From: Lactarius indigo
Lineage: Eukaryota > Basidiomycota > Agaricomycetes > Russulales > Russulaceae
Reading direction: 5' to 3'
Assembly (NCBI GenBank): GCA_025766275.1
Contig: JAFKAC010000009.1
Coordinates: 930,001 to 994,000 of the forward strand
Length of the DNA: 64,000 nucleotides
Both the position numbers and the translations under genes were made by a program. Of the stretch, positions 51,137 to 62,008 are shown piece by piece. Position 1 is the stretch's first letter; each line of letters opens with the position of its first letter. The notes under the pieces are model-generated. The model did no database searches, was not told the origin of the DNA, and saw only the letters and a list, made by a program, of their open reading frames with translations.

Positions 51137-51966
51137 AGCGTGGGGGGTTCAGAGTAGTCAAGTGAATGTATGAGCCTATCCCGGCCTCACACTTAACCAG
51201 TCTCGGACAATTCGGAATACCGTATGGAGTTACGTTTTTTAACCGGGCCGTGAGAGTAGCTGATGTAATCAAACCGTTGGTCGTTGATGCCGCAGCGTCG
51301 TGTCAAAACTCTTTCCTAACGAACAAATCCCTGGGGACACCAAAGTTCGGGCGGAGCCAGCTCCCAGCCTCTCTGTCCGCGTTCCAGTCCCCTAGACAAA
51401 CGTGTCACACTTCGACTCTGTTCCTGTTTCGTATCACAACCGTATCTCGTTTGTCTGGAGGCGTCGCTCTTGCTGGCGCCCATGATCGGCGTAAGAGCAT
51501 ATGGGAGGAACGGAATGCGTCGCTGGTGGACGGACATTTTTTTCGTTGTGAAGGCAGTATGTTTTATCTTGAGTAGCCCGTGTCGATGATGCTATTGGCA
51601 ATCTGAGTCGCTCTTCGTATTGTCACTCTGGTCCGATACGGTACTTCTGTTGTGAGGTTGATTCGCGATCTAGGCCTAACTCTGCACACATCCAGACTCT
51701 GCTTCCCCATTTCCCTTACATGCATTAGTATCGTGCATCGTGCAAATGATCAACAATGTTATCGTCGTGAATCCCAGGATGGCAGGGACAAATATGCTCG
51801 ATGTGTCTCAGATGGCCCGGAGTTTTCAATAGATCATATATAACATATCTACGTTAGAACGAAAGTGTTAGGTGACTTGGCAGTCGTACTAGATAGACAA
51901 ATCAAACATCGGTGTACAAGCTAGAACGGACTCCTTTCTGCAATACTGACCGCCATTGGCAGCCCA
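51137..51966. other. Spacer between PEX11 and the next minus-strand gene
   Basis: It contains the PEX11 upstream region on the right side of its start. A plus-strand frame at 51166-51576 is open but resembles nothing known and has a weak start context. I do not call it a gene. Confidence 0.45.
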
Positions 51967-53512
51967 TCACACCAGCCCGCGACCGCCCATCACGACGGTA
52001 TCCCAGACAGCCCTCACTGCTTCGTCCCAGACTGCGCTCAATAGCCCCCGCCTGCCCTGCACGCCGCTCAACCGCCTCCGCACATCCTCCACCGCCTTAG
52101 TCCTCGCACCAACTTCGGCACCAGCGCCGGCAGCAGCCACTGCAACGGTGGCCTTGTGTCTGCGACGGAAGAAGCGTACCAGCGCTGCGAGCGTGGGCAG
52201 CACGACGCACAGGATGAAGATGGGCGCGTGGCGGAGGTATGGGCGGAGCGCCTCGAACGACCAGGAAACCGACACGGCGCCGCTGCGCGTGAGGAGCGCG
52301 TGCCATGACGAGCTGCCCGCATAGCGTGGTGCCGCAATGGGGGGCGTCCTACTGCGCCGGGCACGGCTGGCCGCGCGGTAGGTGGCGGGGGTCAGCGTTG
52401 CAGTGGATGGGGTCGGCGTGAGCGGGACTAACGCATGTGCTTGCTTCGCGCCTGAGGGTGGTATACGCCGGAGCGGGTTCGCGGGCACGGCGGTGTGCGT
52501 CGAATTGCTGGAGGCGGAGGAGCTGGAGGGTGTTGGAGAGGACGGGCGCGAGGAAGTTGGCGTCACGGCCGAAGAAGGTTCTGTGATGGAGGGTGGATGT
52601 GGAGAGGAGGTTGGTGGCGTGGGCGCTGATGCTGATGTTGATGCTATTGGTGGGTCAGCATCGGGTTTCCGAACGAGAGATGCGAGGTGCTGCTCGTGCA
52701 AGGACGCGAGGGACGCGGTGAGACGCTGCGAGGACAGGCTAGTCCGTAAGTGGCTGATACTGCGGGTGGCAGTGAACACATACCTCTCTGCTCTGTGCGG
52801 AGAGCTCCGTCTCGTACTGAAGGAACTGCCGCGCATATGCCCAATCTCCGAGTGCGGGGAGAACGCTCAAGCAGTACACCTCGAGCACTTTCTCGTAGCC
52901 GTCCTCGGGAACCGCGGAAGGAAGCCTACACGCCAGCCACTCCTCAATGATCCCGCGTCCCGCGGCAGGACAGCCGATCTTGGCGCTGGAGAGGGCGAGC
53001 GTGACGAGTACCTGTGCGGGGAGGAAGGCAGGATTAAGGGTGGGGCTGTCCGCTGGGGCAAAGAGGCGGACGGAGCGCGAGTGGAGTGTGGCGAGGAGCG
53101 CGGCGCCAGAGAGTAGTGCGTTCGAGCGCAGCGGCACTGGGACGCTCGCTGTATCTGCAGGTGGCGAGGTATAGACTGTGACGTCGAGGGTGATGCGCAG
53201 GACGTCCCATTTGCGGCGGTGTTCAGAGAGGGAGTCGAGCGCGCTGGTGGAAGGTGGCGTGAGGAGGGCGAATGCGGAGGTCAGGAGTGAATGGGTGAGA
53301 ACGACGTCGCGATGAAGGAATGCGCGGACGGCGCGTGCGTAAAGCGGGCGTAGGGTAGCTGCCGTGTTATGCTGTTGTAGTGAGGAGGGCGATGGCGTGA
53401 TGGTGGTGGTGGTGGTGAGTTGTGGAAATGGTACGGTGGTGACGGCTACTTTTAGGGGAATAAATGTTGTAGAAGGGACTGTCGGCGACGTGGTAAGCGT
53501 CGCCGTAGGCAT
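51967..53512 (-). CDS. Protein with C-terminal membrane segment next to PEX11, possibly PEX26/PEX15-like
   Basis: The start is the ATG at 53512 (MPTATLTTSPTV). The first exon encodes a helical domain (LYARAVRAFLHRDVVLTHSLLTSAF; RRKWDVLRITLDVTVYTSP; GYEKVLEVYCLSVLPALGDWAYARQFLQYE). An intron follows (GTATGTG..., ending CTCGCAG at about 52735), then RLTASLASLHEQHLASL. Next is a long Ser/Pro/Thr-rich disordered stretch, then a hydrophobic segment (IFILCVVLPTLAALVRFF, near 52200). About 60 residues follow to the stop at 51967. A soluble helical bundle, a disordered linker and one C-terminal membrane segment recall tail-anchored Pex26/Pex15, which dock the Pex1-Pex6 ATPase on peroxisomes. The PEX11 neighbour encouraged this idea. 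The identity is an inference only. Confidence 0.55.
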
Positions 53513-53927
53513 GATGATGAGAGAAGATCAAGGTGGTCGGGCTGACTCCTGTTGAGAGCAAGTCGTCTGGGTGGCATTCACGCTTGAGTCGGAGACCGGA
53601 CTTTCACATGTAACCACATAACGTGTACTGGAACACCGGGTCGCCCGCACGCCCTGGGGGAGTCAGCACTCCTCACGGTCACGGTCAGTCAACTTTAATG
53701 ACTTGGGTGCGTGACCTTGAGTAAATTGTTTGCCCGCTCAACTGAGACCGCCCATTTTGTCAGTGCGGCGATGGGCGTAACTTAGATAAATAAATCTAGT
53801 GATCGTGATTGGACGGGTCCGCCAAATTCAACATGCCAGTACAGGGCAACGGCTGTGCAAAAGTGGCGTGGCAGGGCCAGCACCTTCTATCGCTCTCCCC
53901 AGTTGCTCGCCTTCTCCATACCCCGTC
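53513..53927. other. Divergent promoter region
   Basis: This 415-bp spacer separates the minus-strand gene starting at 53512 and the GH17 gene starting at 53928. It must hold both promoters. Nothing specific was recognised apart from direct ACGGTCACGGTCA repeats near 53678. Confidence 0.5.
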
Positions 53928-56049
53928 ATGGCATACCCTCGCGACCCGTTCGGAACCCCAGAGCCAACTGGCTCACAGGCTAGCTTCCAACAACCCTATA
54001 GAGACGCGCCAGGGCATTCAAACCCCGATAACATGGACTTTTTTGACGCATCTGCCATTCCGGTAAGCGACGAGTGCGGCAACTAGTTCGTTCTAACTTT
54101 GGAACTTTGTGCTACCACTCTTTTTTTCTTTCTTCTCACTCACTTCCAACTCGGCGTTGCGTTTGGCCAACGTCGTCTGTCGTCCTTAGCCACCGCATAG
54201 GCTATCCTCGCAATATCCAATTTCTTCAGCTCCAACCCACACCGCACCAGACTCGGCTACCCGCGGCGCATATACACTGCCTACTAGTACCGACTCAGGA
54301 CAGGACATCGCGGCAACACCAATACCCATGGCATCAGCGTATCGCAACATGGAAGACCCCGTACAGCCCTTCCAGTGGCAGGAAAAGTACGGCACTGGCT
54401 CTGGTACCGGCCGCCGCAAGTGGATAGTGCGTATTCCTTCCTTTCTTGCCTTCCGTCTCCAGCCTGAGCCACGTCATAGATCTGGGGGTCGGTCATTGCT
54501 CTTCTCGCTATTGTTGGGATTGGCGCCGGCGTAGGCGTTGCCGTCTCGCACAAGCACGGCAACACGAGCAACCGCTCCTCGAGTAATAGTAATGGCACCA
54601 ACAGCTCGGCCGTGCCACAGACGGACCCCAATGACCCCAGCACGTTCGTCAAGGACTCGCGACTCAAGCAGAGCTTTTATGGACTCGCATATACCCCTGC
54701 CGGCTCACAGCTGCCCAACTGTGGCAACTCGCTCAGTGCGTGTCTGTTAGTTTTCTTATCTTCTGAGACTGACGGGGATCCACAGGCGACGTTATCACAG
54801 ACATCCAGGTACGCTCCGTATCTGATCATGATGGAGCTGTGTGCTGACATTTTTCGAAGCTGATTTCACAACTCACCCCCGTAAGCAATACCTCTTTAAA
54901 CCCGTCTCTCACACTTTTCCAACTAAGCTAATGGCCGCTCATCTTCCAGCGCATCCGCTTGTACGGCGCTGATTGTAACCAGTCTGCTCTGGTGGTAAGG
55001 TTGATCGCACAGCCTTTTCGGCACACGCTGACATGTCCGCAGCTCGAGGCGATTAAGCAAACGAAAGTGGACCTTTCGGTTTACTTGGGCAACTATCCTA
55101 TCCCGACCGACGGAGGGGCAGCGTACACGCGCCAGCGCGACCTGATCATAGACGCGGTCAAGACATACGGCACGGACCACATTGCAGGCATCACCGTTGG
55201 CAATGAGTGGATGCTCAAGTGAGTGGCATTTATTTCACACCCTCGAATGTACTAAAATCATCTAGCTACTTGAACGCGAATGGAGCGACAGACCCGAACA
55301 GCGCCGTCGGAAACCAAGGCGGGCAGATGTTGATCACGAACATCACCGATACCATCTCCGTACTCAACTCGCTAAACTTGCCAAAGCACATTCCGGTCGG
55401 AACCGCAGATGCTGGTGCGTACTTCAACACGCAGGTGCTCGAGGCCGTCGAATATGGCGTAGGTGTTAGGTATTTGGGTGTCTGCGCCGCAGTGAATGAC
55501 GTATTTTTGGTCAGATGTCGAACGTGCATCCTTGGTTCGCCAACGTGTCGATTGACCAGTCGGCGGCCTGGACGAACGAGTTCTTCCAAGAGCAGAATGC
55601 GCAGCCAGCAGCGGCGCTGAGCAACCACCCGACGATGTACATCGCCGAAACGGGGTGGCCAACGGTAAGAGTTGGATTGGTCAGCAATGGAAATCATGAA
55701 CTGACAGGGCGCAGCAATCATCGGATGCGGGGAATGCAAACAACGGGCCGTCAACGGCATCCATTGCGAATCTGCAAACGTTCTTAGATACGTTTGTGTG
55801 CCAAGCGAACAAGAACGGGACTGGCTATTTCTACTTTGAGTTCTTTGACGAGGTTTGGAAGGTCGGTGATCCGTTTATATTTAGAAGCTCGGTCTGATCG
55901 CGACGGCAGGATCAACAATTCGGTGGCGTAGAAGGCTGGTGGGGCCTTTTCACGTCAAAGTAAGTTAATATTCCTCTTTTTGTCGCTATTAATTTAAACC
56001 CCTGTCAAGTAAAACCCTCAAGGACATCACAATCCCGACCTGCAACTGA
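53928..56049 (+). CDS. GH17 glucan 1,3-beta-glucosidase, membrane-anchored
   Basis: A cell-wall beta-1,3-glucan hydrolase or transglycosylase. The ATG at 53928 gives MAYPRDPFGTPEPTG. Exon 2 begins after CTTAG near 54189 (PPHRLSSQYPISS) to keep frame. A single N-terminal membrane segment (VIALLAIVGIGAGVGVAV, near 54495) makes it a type II membrane protein. A Ser/Asn-rich linker and the GH17 domain follow: FYGLAYTP, LYGADCNQSALV, VGNEWM with the general acid/base Glu, GTADAGAYF, NVHPWFANVSIDQSA, YIAETGWPT with the nucleophile Glu, and YFYFEFFDEVWK. The end is GGVEGWWGLF then CN-TGA at 56049. About nine small introns. All key residues are present, so it looks functional. Confidence 0.88.
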
Positions 56050-56992
56050 TAAACTTATCCTTGGACCTTTGGACCATCTCTCGATACCTTCTCGCTGTAG
56101 TTTTGTTTTTTGTGTTTTTTGTTTTTGTTCTCGTTGGACGATTGGACATCACCCTTTGATTTGTATTGACGCCACGTTCTTGTCACTCATTTGTCAATTC
56201 TTGCCAAATAATGCATATTCTTGCCCGCGACCCGCTGCAGCACCGCATCGTGGTCTTTAATACTCAATCACTCCCTCGCAACCGCTGTCACAAAGTATCT
56301 GCACAGCTTCTCTTCTCTCGTTCGTTCACATAAACCTTATCCGAATAAACTCGACTCCTTGTCCCGCACTGGCCGCCTCCCCGAGCACAACCGAAACAAA
56401 GCGCCGTCTCCACTTCCCGTTCACCCATTTCCCTTGGCGTCGCAAGCAGCAACGCCAACAACAACAACAACAACAGCAACCACAACCACAACCTCCACAC
56501 CTCCCGATTTACGACCGTTGGGTGTTTGAGCCTACACAGGAACCGGAACGTGACCTAACGTCCCGTCCACCTCGGCGGCACACACACGAACACGCGCATA
56601 CGCACAGGCTCACGCACACGCCTACACATACCTACCCACATACCTACCCACGACCGCGCGCAAGATCGCGAACGAGCACGCCCGAGACTGAACGGGTCCG
56701 GATCCAAATCCCCAGCAGCACCGCCTCCTCGAGACCACCCGTTGTCTCCCAACAACAACAACGCGGCCCTAAATTTGGCCCCGCCACCACTTTTGCACCT
56801 ACACCTATTATACCACCACCAGCGCCCGTTCCCGTTTACGTTCCCGTTCCGCAGCCCCCACCCCCACCCGCACCACGCAGACCCTTCACCACCGCCACGT
56901 CTTCTTCCATTCCCTCTTTCCATCATCACCCACCCCCTTCCGTTCCATTACAACGACGATCAGAACAACACCTACAGCAGCGGTCGCCGGGT
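56050..56992. other. Spacer and 5' leader of the RhoGAP gene
   Basis: From about 56400 the plus strand is rich in CAA/CCA/CAC and pyrimidine runs. The frame open from 56522 encodes long His/Thr- and Pro-rich low-complexity sequence before the first good ATG at 56993. It could be a long leader or an N-terminal extension without ATG. No domain is seen. Confidence 0.45.
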
Positions 56993-58729
56993 ATGGCTAC
57001 TGAGCACCACAGAGATCATCAGCGTGACACCAAGGCAGGCCTGCGCACGTGGTGGCAGCAATTCACCACTGCGCAGAAGGTACGCCCGTCGCCCCAGCAC
57101 GCCCACTCGTACCCCTATTCCCACCCGCGCTCGCAGGTGCAACCCCATGAATACGTGCCCCCGCCAGCGGGCGCGGTGTTTGGGCGTCCGTTGAAGGAGA
57201 GTCTCAAGTATGCGAGCGTGCAGATATCGACGGCGGACGCAAATGGGAAGTTGTATGTCTGGGGTTATATCCCCGTTGTTGTGGCCAAATGGTGCGTTGT
57301 TCGTTATTCGCTTCCCTTACTTTTACTTTTTTTTTTCTACTCCTTTTTTATTGGTCCCGAGAATCAGTACTAACGTCGTATCGGATTTTGTGGCGGCGTT
57401 ATGCAGTGGTTTATTCTTGAAGGAGAACGGTGAGTTGGGGAGCCCCCTTTGTGTGTTTGATTCCGGGAGAGATCGTTGACTTGGGGGCGCTTTTCCCCCC
57501 AACTGTGCAGCGACCGAAATCGAGGGTACGTTTCGCGTGAACGGCTCCAATAAGCGTATGCGCGAGCTCCAAGCCATCTTCGAAACTCCACCTCGAGTGC
57601 GTGTCTTTTGCCCACACACACACCCCCTTACTTAAAACCCGTCGCACAGTTCGGCAAGTCACTCGATTGGAAGGCTGAGAATTACACAACACATGACGTC
57701 GCGAGCGTCTTTCGCCGCTACCTCACTCTTATGCCTGTGCGTGGCCCACCACTTTTGAGCGAGCGCGCGCGCTGCTCTTCTCGTCTTGCTTCTCTCGCTA
57801 ACACGCGCGTGTTTGTGACTTAGGAGCCCGTGATACCATATGACCTCTACTTTCCTGTACGCGCCCGCCATTCTCTTTACACCGTCTCCACTCTTTTGAC
57901 ATCTTTTCCGTTCTCGTCAATCGGACGTAGTTCCGAGAAGCGATCGGTATGTGTTCCGTGGAGCAATGGAGTGTCATTCCCTGATTGGTCACAGCGAAAA
58001 AGCCGTACAATCAAGAGGTGGTCATCGCGACATACAAGCGGCTCATCCACTCGATGGCCCACGCGAACCAATATCTCCTTCTCTACGTCCTCGACCTCCT
58101 GTCCGTCTTTTCCCGCAAATCTGATAAAAACCTGATGACCGCACAAAGTAAGCCTCTCTCTTTGTCGTTTTCCTTGGCCCGTCTTCACTGACCCTCCCAC
58201 AGATCTCGCCGTAATCTTCCGTCCGGGGCTGATGTCGCACCCAGAGCACGAGCTCTCGCCCTCCGAGCACCAGCTAAGCCAAGACGTGCTCGAGTTCCTC
58301 ATCGCCCACCAAGACTGGTTCATGCTCGACACCCCAACCCCCGCATTCCCCCCGGCGCCCTCCCGCTCCTTCACACCGCCCTACGACACCGGCGCACGCA
58401 CGAGCGTGAGCGACGGCGAGGGCCCAGACGGCTGGCGCATCATCCAGCGCCACCAGCGTACGGCAGACGAGCGCACGAGAACGGCCGCAAGTAACAAGGA
58501 CAGGACCGCCGTCGCGCCGCAGCAGCAATCGTCCGTTGGGGCGCCGGCTGGGATCGTGCGCAGCCGCACGCTGCCCACGTCACGGAAAGGCCGCTCCAGC
58601 ACAGCGGATGGCGGGTCTGCGGCTACAGTTGGGGTTGCTGGTGTGAAGCACAGTGGTGGTGGTGCGGGCGGGGTGAACCCGGCGGTACTCCGCAAAACGC
58701 GCCGCGCGAGCGTGCAGCCTACTAGTTGA
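56993..58729 (+). CDS. RhoGAP domain protein, Sac7/Bag7-like
   Basis: A GTPase-activating protein for Rho-type GTPases in actin and cell-wall signalling. The start ATG at 56993 gives MATEHHRDHQRD. The family block is VFGRPLKESLKYASVQIS, GYIPVVVAKCGLFLKEN, ATEIEGTFRVNGSNKRMRELQ (the Arg in TFRV is the predicted arginine finger), DWKAENYTTHDVASVFRRYL and PEPVIPYDLYFPFREAIAKKPYN. It continues with LLLYVLDLLSVFSRKSDKNLMTAQNLAVIFRPGLMSHP. Seven short introns fit GT-AG, for example the one joining AKC and the one joining EAI/AKK. The C-terminus is Ser/Thr-rich and basic, ending at 58729. All core residues seem intact. Confidence 0.9.
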
Positions 58730-59376
58730 CAGCGCTCGATTTTTTTTTCTTTCTTTCTTTCTTTGCGCGCCTGAGCGGCCCGGGGCGGGCTGCCCAATCT
58801 CTACGGTGGGCCGCACGGATGCGGGCACTCCAGGCTTTAGTCCTGTCTTCCTTCCTCGCCGTTTACTCCCCCCCACCCCGCTTCCTCTCCAACTCATGGG
58901 CGACATCTCAGTCGGTGGCACCGCTCACTCGGTCCCGTTTATTATACTAGCTCCACTCTATTACGAATCTATCTACGAGACCCCCAACGCCGCACAAATA
59001 CCTACCTACCGTAAGTTGACGATATGATGTAAAACCTACCTATATATGCATGCCTCTCCCTGTTTCTCCCGTCATCTAGGGATTTTTTTTTTTTTTGTTG
59101 TATCTCTCCCATCAGGTTTTTGTGCGCGAATAATTGAAAATTTTCCTCGGGTGTTTAATAGAGCGGATGTGAGTGTAATGCATAGCGCGCTACGCATGTG
59201 AATGTACTATGCACCACCGAAACACCACCATTCATTCACAACGCGTTTTATGACACAAGTGTTGTTCTGACACATTTTTCCGCTCCTGACTCCGAAGAGA
59301 TTGTCAATTACAATCGTGAACAACTCCGGGTCACGTGTTGCGCTGTCAGCTACTACTGTATAAGCAAGCGTGAGTC
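58730..59376. other. Spacer with poly-T/CTTT runs
   Basis: It is the 3' flank of the RhoGAP gene: a (CTTT)n tract at 58740-58766 and a T15 run near 59083. No gene recognised. Confidence 0.6.
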
Positions 59377-60919
59377 TTACGCAGCTTCTTCGCCTTGCAC
59401 TCGGCGACTATGCTCCGTCAACAACCGCGTGATCTCCTCGCGCCCACAAAACGACGCAATCTGAAACGGGGTCAATCCACCGACGTCTTCGGCGTCCAAG
59501 TTTGCACCATGTTCGAGCAACACGCGTACGACTTCGGCCCTCCCGTTCGACGACGCTAGATGCAACGGCGTCGAGCGTTCATTGTCACGTGCATCCGCAT
59601 CCGCTCCGCGTTCCAGCAATAGCCGCAAGACGTCTCGATGACCGAATTCCGAGGCCATGTGTAATGTAAGGGAACGCGGCCGTCGTCGCTGCGGGAATGG
59701 ATATCCGCATTGCGCTCGAGTAACACTTGTGCTTCGTCGAGCCGTCCTTTCCACGCTGTCAGGTGCAGTGGCGTCCAGTGATCATCTTGCCGGGAATTTG
59801 CGTCGGCGCCGTGATCGAGCAGCCACCGCACGGTGTCGATAGTCCCATGCAATGACGCTACGTGTAGCGGAGTCCTCTTCCACAGGCCCCTGATATCCAC
59901 GATCGCGCCATGATGGTAGAGCAACTCTGCAATGTGGAGATGTTTTCTGTGCAGCGCCGCGAGGAGCGGGTTCAGGATACGACCGCCAATTGCGTTTACT
60001 TGTTCTGGGTGCTTTGCAATGAGGTGAACTGCCAGATCATAGAATCCACAAAGCGCGGCATAGTACAGGGGAACAGGACGTCGGACGAGGGGGGAATACG
60101 AGAGGCCATCCCAATACCCGTCTATGTAATGCACTCGAAGCCATGCCGCAAATTGTGGCTTCGATGAGTCAAACAGAACTTCCATCCCGTCCCGTACACG
60201 CGACGAAACATTCTTGAATTGCGCGTGGTCCATCCAGTGTTGAGCTGCATATCCTACGAGAGGGAAGCTCTCAACACTCTCCTTGTCAGCATGTTCATCC
60301 AAACAGAGTAGAACTCCAAGACAGGACCGCACAAGGATGGTACGTGCTGCCCCGAGGGTGACATGATGCCGCGAGACGTCCGGGTCGATTGAATTCGCCA
60401 GGCGTTGTGAAGTCAGGAACTCTTTCACCGAGAAATGTGAAAAGTGAACCACATGCCGCCTATGGAGTTCCTATCAGGTTGCCAGTAACCGGGGTCTCTG
60501 GGTGATACTGGCCAACAAAAGGATGCCGAAGCCAGCGAATATTACTTTGGCTGGCGAGAAGACCTGATAAACAATAGATCAGAGTATGGATCATAGACGT
60601 CCAGAATCCTGGGACTGACCAGCCCGACACCTTTTCCAAGTGTGGTAGAAAACGCATAGAGGACATTCACTGTGGAGGTAAGCCACCTTGCTTGTGTCCC
60701 GTCGCCACCGTGGGACAGGCCAAACTCCTGTACCTGGTCTTTAAGTATGGTGAGGGTATCACCCGGAGAGTTGCAGGATTGCAACTGGGCTGCTAGTGGA
60801 TGCGCGAGAAGGTCTTTCTTTGTCTGCTTCTCGTACAATTTAAGGGCGGCATTGACGATGGATTGGAAATTGGACGAAGACGAAGACGAAGATGCGAAGG
60901 GGCTCGGACTATGAGGCAT
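59377..60919 (-). pseudogene. NLR-like gene lacking NACHT, with frameshifted ankyrin region
   Basis: The ATG at 60919 starts a Goodbye-type domain (FQSIVNAALKLYEKQTKKDLL; TVNVLYAFSTTLGKGVGLV). An intron of about 65 nt precedes SPAKVIFAGFGILLLA (to about 60510). The sequence then passes almost at once to HVVHFSHFSVKEFLTSQRLAN, which matches the region after NACHT in the intact NLR at 36540. The second half of Goodbye and all of NACHT (about 2 kb in the intact gene) are missing. The ankyrin repeats (HGTIDTVRWLLDHGADANSR etc.) are broken by a 5-bp duplication at 59660-59669 and continue in another frame to 59377. It is probably a pseudogene. Confidence 0.75.
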
Positions 60920-62008
60920 TGAAAGGTGTTCGTTGGTTGTGAGTGGATAGTATTAAACCCTTGAACAAGAGATGTGCTTGATGGGAAGATGAAATCGTTC
61001 GCCGAACACAACCACTACACAGCATAACCAAAGACCTTAACATGGTGGTGAACGGGAACGATAGACGCTCAGACGCGTGACGCGTGACAGGTAACCATCA
61101 TCGGTTCCGACCTCTCATCACATAGGTTGTGCTTTCAACTGGCAGCGCGGTAAGTAAGATATCACATGGTGCGGCGTACGGCCGTGGTCATCCGGTCATG
61201 TCCAAGGAAGTCATGATGAGCTCTACTATAGTATCTCACTGTCACCTTCCTCAGGCTTGTGCCAGTGCTTCGCCGCATTTTTAATATTAAAATATATTAT
61301 AGGGTACTTGCGTGTCCTGGCCCTGTCTGCATTGGCATGGGCTGACGGCCACAGGTGGGAGTAGACGAGAACTTGACGTGCGTTACGGAAACGGGAGAAA
61401 ACCTCGTCTTTGGTGTGCCCTGTGGTCCAGGGTGCATGGATGGCCTGCAAGCGACCGAATTTGCGCCAACTGGAGGTCCGGTCAGCTGGCTGCTCGGGGA
61501 TTGCACTCCCTCATCCTGTCTCTCCTAATCCTCGCCCATTTTGCGGTGAGAAGAAGACAGTGGAACTTATCTTGCTAATTGCTAATGGAACGCTGGGCTT
61601 CCGAACGCGGCAGAGTGATAAACGCAAGACAGGAAATCGAGTTACTGATTCTACAAAGTGTTTGCCATACTTGGACTTGGACCATCCTGCAACCTTCGTG
61701 GAGTTATAACTTGGGTGTATCGTTCGATCTTCGTCATTCTGTCGCCAAGGCCCTCTCTGCAGAAATTCCCCAATTGTCGGCACGCGGAAACATAGAATTG
61801 GAACTGCACCTTTCTAAGAATCCTCGCCAAGACATTATCGGATAGACATGTGTGTCAATAGTATTATCACATACAAGGAGGATACATACAAGTGGTACAA
61901 GTGGTGGTTAAGCCAAGGCCATACAGTAAATAAACCGAAGACCAATCAACAACACTTACGGTGTTCAACCCTATAAGGTGGAACGAAAGATAAAAAAAAA
62001 AGGTCGAT
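60920..62008. other. About 1.1 kb without recognised gene
   Basis: It holds the upstream region of the NLR pseudogene and the 3' flank of the P450 gene. Short frames in both directions (for example 61312-61709 plus) resemble nothing known. There is an AT-rich palindromic patch TTTTAATATTAAAATATATTA near 61279-61299. Confidence 0.5.

Noticed and set aside
51166..51576. 136-codon plus-strand frame between PEX11 and its neighbour
   Set aside because: No family resemblance; it overlaps the expected PEX11 promoter and has no supporting splice or codon signal.
52382..53116. 244-codon plus-strand frame
   Set aside because: It lies antisense to the membrane-segment gene at 51967-53512 and has no recognisable domain.
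56522..56992. His/Thr-rich frame as a separate gene or RhoGAP N-terminus
   Set aside because: It lacks an ATG, is low-complexity, and the first good ATG at 56993 gives the expected start of the RhoGAP protein.
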